A stretch of DNA of 64,000 nt from contig OY253661.1 of the NCBI GenBank assembly GCA_958009055.1, positions 62,001-126,000 of the forward strand, in the 5' to 3' direction. Positions 1 to 8,585 of the stretch are shown one piece after another. The notes under the pieces were generated by a model. The model saw nothing but the letters and a program-made list of their open reading frames with translations, had not been told where the DNA came from and did not search any database. Made by a program: the position numbers and the translations under genes. The stretch comes from Choricystis sp. odSpoLacu1 (Eukaryota; Chlorophyta; Trebouxiophyceae). Each line of letters starts with the position of its first letter. The first letter of the stretch is position 1.

Positions 1-138
1 CGGCGCCCGGTTTTGCCTCCGCACCTGCCCCCACCCTTTCTCCCTCTCACACAAAACCCACATGCGGGTGCGCAGCCTAGGGTTTCTGTGCGCGGGAACG
101 AAAGCGTCCGGGTCTCACGTACACCCCCCCTCCCTTAG

Positions 139-465
139 CGTGCGAGCTTCGCCGACCACTTCACCTCGCTCCCGGAAGCCCCCAAACTCCCGGGCCACGC
201 CGTCCTCACTGAAGACGACATCGACGCGGTGACCGCCTACGTCTCCGACGGCAAGCGTGTCAAGGTGGTGTCGGCGGCGAAGCACGGCGACCACACGGAG
301 GAGCACTACATCGGCGGCATCAACGAGGACGGCCGCGCCACCTTCTACAAGACCAAGGAGGGCACCCACCCGTCGGGCCACATCGACCTGGCTGACTGCG
401 CCGGCAAGGTGGCGTGGTCTAGCCGTGCTAAAGGGGCGGCGAAAAAAGCGCTCAAGGAAGGGTGA
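139..465 (+). CDS. Last exon of an unrecognised gene (5' end outside the window)
   Basis: An open frame starts right after a pyrimidine-rich stretch ending in TTAG at 138 and runs about 108 codons to TGA at 463-465. The peptide is soluble and charged, with a Lys/Ala-rich C-terminal tail, no membrane segment and no motif I recognise. It includes DDIDAVTAYVSDGKRVKVVS followed by a Tyr/Gly stretch. The exon probably continues a gene lying left of the window, because no in-frame ATG lies near its start and a splice acceptor fits. The stop overlaps a donor-like GGGTGAGT, so an alternative splice out of this exon is possible. Function unknown. Confidence 0.45.
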   Translation, partial: RASFADHFTSLPEAPKLPGHAVLTEDDIDAVTAYVSDGKRVKVVSAAKHGDHTEEHYIGGINEDGRATFYKTKEGTHPSGHIDLADCAGKVAWSSRAKGAAKKALKEG

Positions 466-526
466 GTAAAATTATGTGACACCGGGCCAGCTAGGATGGC
501 ACCGGGTTGACGCACGCTCGAGATGA

Positions 527-567
527 CGCGCCTGTGCCTGCCCGCCGCGCGGGCAGGCACAGGTGCG
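527..567. repeat. Strong GC-rich hairpin (15-bp perfect stem, 3-nt loop)
   Basis: CCTGTGCCTGCCCGC at 531-545 is exactly complementary to 549-563, separated by CGC. The stem extends outward through one G-T pair and three more pairs, to 527 and 567. It lies just 3' of the first gene and could fold in its 3' UTR. No function is assigned. Confidence 0.8.
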
Positions 568-737
568 GCGGAGAGGGAGGGAGGGGTGGAGCGCGCGGCC
601 ACCTGCCGCACGCCGGCTTTCCCCCTCCCTCCCCGCCGCTCTGTGCCTAGATGGCTTTGACACGCCACAACCACACACCACGCGCGCTGTTTGGCGCTGT
701 TCGGGCTGCTCGTAGCACGACAAAAAGAGTGTAAACA

Positions 738-757
738 AGAGTATGGGCCCATACTCT
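738..757. repeat. 20-bp perfect palindrome inside a pair of 10-bp direct repeats
   Basis: AGAGTATGGGCCCATACTCT at 738-757 is its own reverse complement. It lies between two copies of TGCTCGTAGC (707-716 and 770-779). The right copy abuts the LSU rRNA-like segment. Repeats of this kind could mark an insertion or rearrangement junction, but could also be chance or local slippage. Confidence 0.7.
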
Positions 758-778
758 AGACTTCATGAGTGCTCGTAG

Positions 779-870
779 CTCCCTTTTTAGGGTTCTTTTC
801 TCCTTTCCCTCACGGTACCTGTTCACTCTCGGTTAGAACGGAGTACTTAGGCTTAGAGGTTGGTCCCCCT
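779..870 (-). rRNA. Fragment of organelle-type (bacterial-like) LSU rRNA
   Basis: Read on the minus strand, this segment carries hallmarks of bacterial/organelle 23S rRNA domain I in the right order: AGGGGGACCAACCTCTAAG, then TAAGTACTCC, then GTACCGTGAGGGAAAGG, then GAAAAGAACCC and a GGGAG remnant. The similarity is recalled from the E. coli 23S region containing ACCGTGAGGGAAAGGCGAAAAGAACCC. It stops abruptly on both sides. About 90 bp cannot be a working rRNA, so it is most likely a nuclear insert of mitochondrial or plastid DNA. An assembly chimera is the main alternative. Confidence 0.7.
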
Positions 871-1372
871 AAAAAGAACGCCCGCCCACGCTTCCACACA
901 CTCGTCGCGTCAGTTTTTCCCTCTCCCCCTCCACCCGCCCCGGGTTTGCGCCCCCACCCAGCCCCCAAAGCCCCCCACCAGCCTGCCATCTTTCTCACAC
1001 ACCCGCGCACCCGTCCAAACCCGCCCCACAATGGCCACGTGGGCATCCTTCACCACCATCGATGAAGTGCTCACGCACGACCTCACCCTGGCGCTGCTCG
1101 GCCTCGACCACGTCAAAGCTTTCCAGGCTGCGTCGCGTGCGCTGGATCGGACTGCGCCTGGACACCCAGCCCGACGGCAGCCGCCGCGTCGTGGGCGTGT
1201 TAGGTCACGGGCTGGATGTGCCGGGGCTGCTCGCGCCGCCGCGCGGGGTGAAAGGCCACAGGTCGTGGGCGGGCGCGTGGTGTGGGTTCGGAAAAATCCC
1301 GGCTTGCAAACAACGCAAAGGACGCATGCGCACAACTCACTTCGCAACTCTCTCCCCCCTTGCCTCTCCGCC
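871..1372 (+). other. Stretch with an orphan coding-like segment, unassigned
   Basis: This lies between the rRNA fragment and BCCIP. Positions 871-1030 are C-rich and intron- or UTR-like. An ATG at 1031 opens about 33 residues of plausible protein (MATWASFTTIDEVL, then DLTLALLGLDHVKAF). After about 1130 a different frame looks more coding-like (IGLRLDTQPDGSRRVVGVL, about 1150-1215). It could be a two-exon remnant, a truncated gene or chance. I recognise no family. Positions 1220-1372 look like the BCCIP upstream region. Confidence 0.3.
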
Positions 1373-2512
1373 ATGCCTACCGCCCCTCCCCCCACCAAAC
1401 GCTCCCGCGTCACCGTCGACCGCCGCGACGGCGGGCGCGGCGGCGGCGCTGCCGGCACCCGCCCCCCGCGCGGCCCGCGCCCGGCGGCCGACGACGACGG
1501 CGACGTGACATCGGCGTCGGGGGACACGCCGTCTGCGTCCGGCGCGTCGTCGTCGTCGAGTGGCAGCGACAGTGACACGTCGGGGTCGGCCTCGGACAGT
1601 CCCACCTCCAGCGGCGACGCCGGCGGAGACCGCCCGACCGTGGCCATCGCGTTTGAGTTTTTTGACCCGCGCCCCGCGGCCGACTACCATGCCGTGCGAG
1701 CCCTGCTGGCGACCTGGATGGATGGAGCTGTGTTTGACGTCTCCAGCCTGGCCACCGCGGTGGTGGAGCAGACGCGGGTGGGCACACTCTTAAAGGCGGG
1801 CGATGACGAAGAAGATCCGTCGTCTGCCCCCGCCGCCTCCACCAAGACCAACGCCGCGGACGCGCCCCCCATCGGCGTCATTACCGTGCTGAATGCGGGG
1901 CGGGCGGATGTTCAGCCCGTGTTCAAATCGCTAGCTGATGTTGTTTCCTCTGCGCCGCACGTGTCTCCGACGGACGCCACCGTGGCGCGCGCTCTGCTGT
2001 CCGCCCCCACCACTGGCGTCCTTGTGTCGGAGCGAGTGGCCAACGCGCCCCCCGCCCTCGCACTCGCGCTGGCGGCCGCGTTGTTTGATGAGGTGGCGTG
2101 GGCAACCGAGGATGAACCGACACAGGAGGAGCGGGATGCCTTCAAATTCACGCACTACGCGGTGTGGTCTCGCGCGTTTGTGGACGTGGGCGGCAAAAAG
2201 GCGGGTGGCGGTGGGAGTGGCAAAAAAGAGGGTGGTGGCAACGCGGCCGCGTCCGACGGCCCCCCGACCGACCACGCCCGCCCCTACCTGCAAGGCGGCT
2301 TGGGCGCTGTCCCCCCGCCCGAAGCCCACGCGAGGCCAGAGGATGGGTTTCTGTGCGCAGAAGCCGACTGGGCGGTCGTGTTCCCCGCCGCGGCGCGCGC
2401 GCCGCGGCCCGGGGACCCGGTGCCGGTTCGCGTGCTGGCGCGCGTGCCCGCCGCCCGCGTGGGCGCGGCGCGGGCCAAGCTGGAGGCGGCGTTGGGCAGA
2501 GTGGGCGGATGA
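1373..2512 (+). CDS. BCCIP: BCCIP/Bcp1-family protein
   Basis: This is a single-exon gene of 379 aa. BCCIP (yeast Bcp1) is a nuclear protein linked to ribosomal protein uL14 chaperoning, nuclear export and, in animals, BRCA2/p21 function. A basic then acidic/Ser-rich N-terminal tail (about residues 1-85) contains KRSRVTVDRRDGGRG and a long Ser/Asp stretch. The conserved core follows: FEFFDPRPAADYHAVRALL, an SLATAVVEQTRVGTLLK segment, GVITVLN, and VLVSERVANAPP with LFDEVAWA-EDEPT. FKFTHYAVWSRAF follows, where the family has a similar aromatic segment. A Gly/Lys low-complexity insert lies near residue 280. The start is the first in-frame ATG before the basic tail. It is 159 bp upstream of the isocitrate dehydrogenase start on the same strand. 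Confidence 0.85.
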   Translation: MPTAPPPTKRSRVTVDRRDGGRGGGAAGTRPPRGPRPAADDDGDVTSASGDTPSASGASSSSSGSDSDTSGSASDSPTSSGDAGGDRPTVAIAFEFFDPRPAADYHAVRALLATWMDGAVFDVSSLATAVVEQTRVGTLLKAGDDEEDPSSAPAASTKTNAADAPPIGVITVLNAGRADVQPVFKSLADVVSSAPHVSPTDATVARALLSAPTTGVLVSERVANAPPALALALAAALFDEVAWATEDEPTQEERDAFKFTHYAVWSRAFVDVGGKKAGGGGSGKKEGGGNAAASDGPPTDHARPYLQGGLGAVPPPEAHARPEDGFLCAEADWAVVFPAAARAPRPGDPVPVRVLARVPAARVGAARAKLEAALGRVGG

Positions 2513-2671
2513 GAAAGGGTTGTGTGTGAAACGAAAAGCAAAGCCCGCAGCCGGCGTCGAGGCAGAGAGAGAGAGCAGGCAGTGGCGGCAGCGCGACGAC
2601 GGCTCCCTTCGTCCCCACACATCCCCCCTTTTCTTCCCATTTCCGCCCTTTCCTCTCTTTTTCCTCACCCC

Positions 2672-4300
2672 ATGCGCGCCCTGACATCCGCTCTGCGCCG
2701 GGCGGCCGTCGCCACGCACACCGCGCCGACCGCGCCGCGTGCGTTCGCCGCCGCGGCCGCGTCCTCCTCGGAAGACGAGCCTATCGCCGCGCGCCGCCAC
2801 GGCGACCCGGCCAAAGGGTTCACGGCGGCCCTGTTCCCTGGGGATGGTGCGTGGGGGCTGGTGGGGGCTGTGGGTGGGGCAGGAGGGGTGGGAGGCGACT
2901 GGGAGAGAGAGGGCGGCGGGGGAGAAAGGCAGAAAAGGGCACAAAACGCAGAGGTCGATTGGGGCGCGAGAAGGGGAGACGGAGCGACGCCCTATTCGCG
3001 CCGCACGCTCCTCCCGGCCTGGCCAGATGGGCTCTCCCACCCCTCTCTCTCTCTCTCGTTCCTTTGCTGCTCAAACAAAAACCCTCACTTTACCATCTTT
3101 AACCACCATTTTCTTGACCACACAGGCATCGGCCCCGAGATCGCGGACGCGGTGCGTGCCGTGTTCGACGCCGCCTCCGTCCCGGTCACCTGGGATGAAC
3201 AGCACATCGGCCAGTCGGTCGACCCGCGCACCAACTCCATGGTGACGCGCGAGAACCTGGACGCCGTGCTGGTGAGAGAGTGTGTGGGAGGGGAGAGTGT
3301 GGAGGAGTCGGGTCGAAAATAAAAACACACACAAAACACACCCACACCCACCACCCCCACCACCCTCTGCAGAAACACGGCATCGGCCTCAAAGGCCCCA
3401 TGGCCACCCCCATCGGCAAGGGCCACCGCTCCCTCAACCTCACCCTGCGCAAAGAGTTAGCCCTGTACGCCAACGTGCGCCCCTGCTTCTCGATTCCAGG
3501 GTACAAGACGCGCTACGACAACGTCAACCTCGTCACCATTCGGGAGAACACGGAGGGCGAGTACTCGGGGCTGGAGCATGAGGTGGTGCCAGGTGTTGTC
3601 GAATCGCTGAAAGTGATCACGCGCGCCGCGTCGACCCGCGTCGCAGAGTACGCGTTTAAGTATGCCGTGGACAACGGGCGCGCCCGGGTGACGGCGGTGC
3701 ACAAGGCCAACATCATGAACCTGGCTGATGGTGCGTGAAGGAGGAGGGAAGGAAAGGGTTTTTTGTGTGTTGTGTTTGGCACCCCGCCCCCAACCCCCAC
3801 ACCCACACCCTGCCCCATTCCTCCCCATCCTAGGCCTCTTCATCAAGTGCTGCCGCGAAGTCGCAGAACGCTACCCCTCCATCGCGTACGATGAACAGAT
3901 CGTGGACAACGCGTGCCACCAGCTCGCGCGCGCCCCGGAACAGTTTGACGTCATGGTCCTCCCCAACCTGTACGGCGACATCGTGTCCGACCTGTGCGCG
4001 GGTCTGATTGGCGGCCTCGGCCTGACGCCCTCTGGCAACGTGGGCGCTGGAGGGTTGGCGTTGATGGAGGCGGTGCACGGCACCGCCCCCGACATCGTGG
4101 GCCAGGACGCCGCCAACCCCACCGCCCTCCTCCTGTCCGCCGTCATGATGCTGCGCCACATTGGGTTGACGGAGCACGCGGCCAGGGTGCAGGACTCGGT
4201 GTTGGGCACGATTGCGGAGGGCAAGTACCTGACGCGCGATCTGGGGGGGAACGCCAAGTGCTCCGAGTTCACCAAAGCGATCATCGGCAATTTGGCGTGA
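2672..4300 (+). CDS. NAD-dependent isocitrate dehydrogenase, catalytic-type subunit, mitochondrial
   Basis: There are four exons: 2672-2846, 3126-3271, 3373-3730 and 3834-4300 (381 aa). The enzyme oxidatively decarboxylates isocitrate to 2-oxoglutarate in the TCA cycle. An Arg/Ala-rich N-terminus (about 45 residues) looks like a mitochondrial presequence. The nucleotide-site motif PGDGIGPEI is rebuilt exactly across intron 1 (GG|C codon). Substrate-site residues lie in [19 protein letters not shown], the catalytic Tyr/Lys region in FKYAVDNGR and [11 protein letters not shown], and the metal-binding Asp region in [10 protein letters not shown]. The family signature continues in GSGNVG-like [23 protein letters not shown] (written here in parts because the residues are contiguous). 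Exons join in frame with GT-AG introns. The 3' end of exon 4 and its 3' flank are tandemly duplicated immediately downstream. Confidence 0.93.
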
Positions 4301-5276
4301 ATGACAGAGTGGGGGAGGGAGAGAGGCGTTTGGTGGGGGCTGTGGTGTTTTTTTTTTATCTGTGTTGGTTTTTCCTCGAACCCAAACACACACAAAAGTG
4401 GAGCGTCTTCCGCCTCCCCGCGCACACGTTTCTTTGGGCGTAGTTTTGCTTCCTTGTTGAGAAAGGTGTGCTTCTTTTCGTTTGCACAACACACACACAC
4501 ACACACACGCAAGCCTGCGCACGCCCCCCCCCCCCCCCCCCCGCGCACGCACAAAGAGAAGGGGGAAAAAACGCACACGTCCACGTCCAGGGGTGCGCGC
4601 GCCAGCCGCCCAAACAGAAACAAACATTGATGTGTGCAAAATAAGAAAAAAAGGGTGGGGTGGGGTGGTGCAACGTGTGGGGGGTGAGGGCGCACAACGC
4701 GCGGTGGTGTCGTGTCGTTCCCACCCGCGGCCAGGGTGCAGGACTCGGTGTTGGGCACGATTGCGGAGGGCAAGTACCTGACGCGCGATCTGGGGGGGAA
4801 CGCCAAGTGCTCCGAGTTCACCAAAGCGATCATCGGCAATTTGGCGTGAATGACAGAGTGGGGGAGGGAGAGAGGCGTTTGGTGGGGGCTGTGGTGTTTT
4901 TTTTTTATCTGTGTTGGTTTTTCCTCGAACCCAAACACACACAAAAGTGGAGCGTCTTCCGCCTCCCCGCGCACACGTTTCTTTGGGCGTAGTTTTGCTT
5001 CCTTGTTGAGAAAGGTGTGCTTCTTTTCGTTTGCACAACACACACACACACACACACGCAAGCCTGCGCACGCCCCCCCCCCCCCCCCCCCGCGCACGCA
5101 CAAAGAGAAGGGGGAAAAAACGCACACGTCCACGTCCAGGGGTGCGCGCGCCAGCCGCCCAAACAGAAACAAACATTGATGTGTGCAAAATAAGAAAAAA
5201 AGGGTGGGGTGGGGTGGTGCAACGTGTGGGGGGTGAGGGCGCACAACGCGCGGTGGTGTCGTGTCGTTCCCACCCG
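4177..5276. repeat. Perfect 549-bp tandem duplication covering the 3' end of the IDH gene
   Basis: Copy 1 is 4177-4725 and copy 2 is 4726-5274; identity continues 2 bp further on the right. Every base I compared matches at an offset of 549, including a C19 tract, a T10 tract, a CA repeat and the IDH stop codon. The unit holds the last 41 codons of IDH, its stop, the whole 3' flank and a poly-C stretch. Zero divergence in unstable repeats means either a very recent duplication or an assembly duplication of a region with hard-to-read homopolymers. Confidence 0.95.
4726..4849 (+). pseudogene. Duplicated C-terminal fragment of IDH
   Basis: This second copy of the last 41 codons of the isocitrate dehydrogenase gene lies inside copy 2 of the 549-bp repeat and ends at TGA 4847-4849. 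It has no promoter, start codon or splice acceptor of its own. The first copy's stop at 4298-4300 precedes it, so it should not be translated. It matches the real 3' end exactly. Confidence 0.85.
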
Positions 5277-5484
5277 ACCGCCCCCCCCCCCCCCCCCCCC
5301 GAGATCCACGCAACACTCGCCTTTCGTTCACACACCCTCTCTCTCTCTCTCCCTCCTGCCTGTGTCATCCAGGCTGGGCGCACAAAAGGTGGGGAAGGCG
5401 GGCGGGGCGCGGAATCGCAAGGCAGGGGCTAGACCCCTCCCCTGCAGACTCACGCCCACACCCTCCCTCTCCCCCCCTCTTCTC
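5277..5484. other. Convergent 3' flank with a C20 tract
   Basis: This is the remainder of the space between the IDH duplication and the VDAC stop. It contains an uninterrupted run of 20 C (5281-5300), a CT-repeat (about 5338-5350) and no coding signal. Confidence 0.7.
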
Positions 5485-6930
5485 TCAGTTCCTCAGCGCC
5501 AGGACCATGCCCACCTTGGGCGCCTTGTCCAGGTTGGTGGCGTCCATCTGGGACGAGATGGCCAGCCGGGCGGAGGGGGAGATGGCCTGATGGGGAGGGA
5601 AGGGGGACTGGTTGAAAAACAACCGCGAGCCTTTTTTTGGCCTTTCCCTTCCCCCTCCCTCTCTCCCACACACACCAACCCTCCAACTCACCTGCTCATA
5701 CAGCAGCGACGTCAGCCCCGTCGACTCCAGCCGCACCTTGGCCAGGGCGCCCGAGGCGAGGCGCTTGCCATAGCCAATTGCGAAAACCGTCTCGTCGCTG
5801 GTCAGCGAGCGCGTGACTTCGGCGCCCGCGACAGTGGCGGCGTCCACGTTGTGCGCGTACCCCAGTTTGACCGTCTTGCCCGCGTCCGTCAGCATCACGG
5901 ACGCCTGGTAGTCGGGGCGGGTGAGGGAGGAGCCGATAGACCAGGCGGTGAGGGCGCCTTTCCCAGCATCGTACGTCCCGCTGACGCCCAGCGCGCCGTC
6001 GCGCGCGCCCGTGGTGGCGGCCAGGTCGACGCGGGGGGTGGCGGTCAGGCCGATCAGCGCTTTGGCGTGCAGGTGGGGGACGACGTAGTCGAGGCCGAGC
6101 TAGAGTGTGGGGAGGGGAGGGGAAAGGAGGGGGTGAGGGAAGGGGGTCAAAGCACAAAAAGAACATCCCCCCCCCCCCCTCCCGTCTTCCACACACACAC
6201 ACACATACCTTGGCCGTGCCCGCCACATCGGGCAGCGTGCCAAGCACCGTCATGTTGAGCCCTGGGGCGACGTCGGCAATGGTGGCGGTCGCGGTGACCG
6301 CGCCGGACGCGCCGACGGCGGCCGTCACGCCCACGCGCCCCGTCTTGTAGGCGGCTTTGACCGCGTTCTCCACGGTGTCGTCCTTCTTGATGGTCGTGGC
6401 GGTGAAGACCTGTGGGTGTGGGAAGGTGGGAGTGAGGGAGGGCACCAAAAAAGCGTGAGGGAAGCCGGCAACGGCGTCGCTTCTCGGCAAGAGCGTGCGT
6501 GTGCCTTTCCTCCTCTCCCACCCCCACGCGCGCCCCACGACCCTCCCATCAGAGCGTACACGCGACCAGCGATGGGAGCAGGATGGTGACGTGGGCCCCC
6601 CTGCGCGCGCGTGGCCGGGCGCGACCCCGAGAACGGAGTTTTCGCTCCCATCCCTCGCACGCACGTCGCTCTGCCTTCCCCACTCTACTCACCACGCCGT
6701 CCGCCGTCTTGGTTTCAATGGAGGCGCGCTGGTCAAACTGGAACACGCCCTCGCCGCGGGACCCGGTCCAGAGCAGCTCTGTGGGGGGGGGGGAGGGGGA
6801 AGGAGGGTCGTCGTTTTTCGGCGGCCATGGGGCGGCTCGCCCGCGCGCGTTTCGGCGTCTCCCCTCTCTGCCACACGCCCTCACCTTTGGTGGACTTGGC
6901 GAGATCGCCAAACGCGGGGATGGCAGCCAT
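5485..6930 (-). CDS. VDAC: Voltage-dependent anion channel (mitochondrial outer-membrane porin)
   Basis: There are five exons, in transcription order: 6930-6885, 6778-6693, 6409-6209, 6099-5692 and 5586-5485 (280 aa, the usual VDAC length). The protein forms the 19-strand beta-barrel that passes metabolites across the mitochondrial outer membrane. The short N-terminal helix region reads MAAIPAFGDLAKSTKELL, matching the VDAC start pattern. It is followed by alternating amphipathic strands such as VFTATTIKKDDTVENAVK, LGLDYVVPH and VKLGYAHNVDAATVAGAEV. The C-terminus MDATNLDKAPKVGMVLALRN resembles the terminal strand of the family. All exon joins are in frame with GT-AG introns. The gene is divergent from the small mitochondrial protein, with only 122 bp between start codons. 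Confidence 0.9.
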
Positions 6931-7052
6931 GGCGCTGGTTGTTTCGTGTGGGTGTGCAAGTGGGGAGAGAAGGGGGCGGGGAAGCTTGAAGCAAAAGTGA
7001 GAGAGCACAACATTCCGTTTTTTTTTTTTTTTTTTCGGTCGACACAAAGCCC

Positions 7053-7364
7053 ATGCTCCCCGCCCGCGCCGCTGCCGCGGCAGCCCTGCGCACGACACGC
7101 CGCCTCCTCACCACGTCCACCCGCGCCACCAGCAGCGAGCACGACGGCCCCTGGCCCAACCCGCCCGACCCTCAACCCACCGGCCCGCTGCCCGACCCGC
7201 CATCCACCGTCGCCACGGTCGGGGCCATGGGAGCGGGGGCGGTGGGGGCGGCCGCCATCGCAGCGGTGGGCGTGTTTGCGGTGTTCCAGATGGCGGGCGC
7301 GGTGGCCAAGGGGGCGGGGCGGGGGGTGAGCGGCGACCGACGGGCAGAGGACGCGCCGCCGTGA
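7053..7364 (+). CDS. Small predicted mitochondrial single-pass membrane protein
   Basis: This single-exon gene encodes 103 aa. The N-terminus MLPARAAAAAALRTTRRLL is Arg-rich, free of acidic residues and typical of a mitochondrial presequence. A Pro-rich linker around residues 35-50 precedes one Gly/Ala/Val membrane segment (about 52-80: VGAMGAGAVGAAAIAAVGVF and onward). A short charged tail ends the protein. I recognise no family. Size and layout resemble small respiratory-complex or import-machinery accessory subunits, but that is only inference. It shares a 122-bp divergent upstream region with VDAC, which would suit co-expression of two mitochondrial proteins. Confidence 0.6.
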   Translation: MLPARAAAAAALRTTRRLLTTSTRATSSEHDGPWPNPPDPQPTGPLPDPPSTVATVGAMGAGAVGAAAIAAVGVFAVFQMAGAVAKGAGRGVSGDRRAEDAPP

Positions 7365-7674
7365 ATTGTGGAGAGAGACAAATCGGTGTGTTGCTGTTTG
7401 GTTTAGTGTGTGTTGACAAAAAGAACTGAACCGTGTTTTTCATTCGATGAGAGGAAGGGGCGGCGGGCACGCAGCTTCTATGCGAGCGTGTTTTTATTGC
7501 GTTTTTCGGCGTATTTTTTTCGTCACTTTCTTGCCGCGCATTCCCACCTGCTTCCTCGCGCCCCGTCCGTTCACACACACGCGCGCTCTCTTCCCTCCCA
7601 CGCACACACACACACAACCACACACTCACTGCCCTTTCTCACCGCCGCGAGACTGTTATCCCCACAAAGTAACA
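7365..7674. other. Intergenic, no gene seen
   Basis: This is the 3' flank of the small mitochondrial protein gene followed by the methyltransferase upstream region. It includes CA-repeats around 7570-7625 and T-rich stretches. No coding frame or RNA gene stands out. Confidence 0.6.
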
Positions 7675-8463
7675 ATGCAGCCCGCCGCGCCCCCGCTCGC
7701 TCACACACCCCCAAACTACGCCCCTAACGAAATCTTCAAAGCCGCCTGGCAGATGTACCGCTCCGTCGTGTCAGCGGGCCTCATGGGCCACGCCGGCGTG
7801 GCGGCCGCCGCGGTGGCGGCAGTCAAGGAGACTGCGGAGAGGGCAGGCGCCCCTATCGCCCTGCTCGACCTCGGCTGTGGCGACGCGGGCGACCTGCTGG
7901 CCGCCCTGGCGGCGGCCGACACTGCATCTCTCATCGCCCGCTATGATGGCGTGGACGCGTCGCCACCGGCGTTGGCCCTGGCGCGGTCCAACGCGGCCGC
8001 GTCGCTGCCGGGCGTTTCATTCTCTTTCACAGAGGGAGACATGTTGGACGCTGTTGTCGCTGCCCCTCCCGCCTCCTACGACGTCATCCTGGCCATGTTT
8101 GCGGTGCACCACCTGCCCTCGACAGTCGACGGCAAAGGGGCCCTGGTGGCCGCGGCGCGCCGCGCGCTCAAACCGGGAGGGTGCCTGTTCATCGGCGACG
8201 TGTTCCTGGACCCCGCCGCCCCGGACGACACGGTGGCCGCGTGGAGGCGGCGCATCGATGCCGTCATTCGGGGGGGGTGGGGGGAGGCGGCGGGCATCGG
8301 GGACGCGGGGGCGGACAGCATCGCGGCGCACGCGACGACGTGCGACCTGCCAGCGCAGGTGGCCGAGTTCAAGGCGTGGGGGAAGGGTTCTGGGTTTGAC
8401 AGCGTGAAAGAAGTGGCCGCGCCCGACTGTGGGATCGGGGTGAGGGCGGTGGTGCTGAGGTAG
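7675..8463 (+). CDS. Class I SAM-dependent methyltransferase
   Basis: This single-exon gene encodes 262 aa. Motif I is LLDLGCGDAGDLLAAL (around residue 63), motif II includes the acidic YDGVDASP, and a TEGDML segment follows. Post-I and post-III features include YDVILAMFAVHHLP and LKPGGCLFIGDVFLDP. Together these give a complete Rossmann-fold methyltransferase core. The N-terminal 20 residues are Pro-rich without a clear targeting signal. The substrate cannot be read from sequence. The VHHLP plus LKPGG arrangement is common in small-molecule methyltransferases, which is a weak hint. The start is the first ATG, after AACA. Confidence 0.8.
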   Translation: MQPAAPPLAHTPPNYAPNEIFKAAWQMYRSVVSAGLMGHAGVAAAAVAAVKETAERAGAPIALLDLGCGDAGDLLAALAAADTASLIARYDGVDASPPALALARSNAAASLPGVSFSFTEGDMLDAVVAAPPASYDVILAMFAVHHLPSTVDGKGALVAAARRALKPGGCLFIGDVFLDPAAPDDTVAAWRRRIDAVIRGGWGEAAGIGDAGADSIAAHATTCDLPAQVAEFKAWGKGSGFDSVKEVAAPDCGIGVRAVVLR

Positions 8464-8585
8464 AGAGTAAAAAAAATAAAAGGATGGCTTTTCGTCTTCC
8501 CTGCATCCATTCTTTCATTGTCGTTGTTGTCATCCACCCGTGAGAGCGACCCTGCTTGTCGCAGTTTGCATCACCTCGTTCTCTC

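Noticed and set aside
4177..5276. Mobile element or solo LTR
   Set aside because: The repeat contains the IDH coding end and simple repeats, has no terminal inverted repeats, target-site duplication or transposase, and its edges are just a 2-bp overlap.
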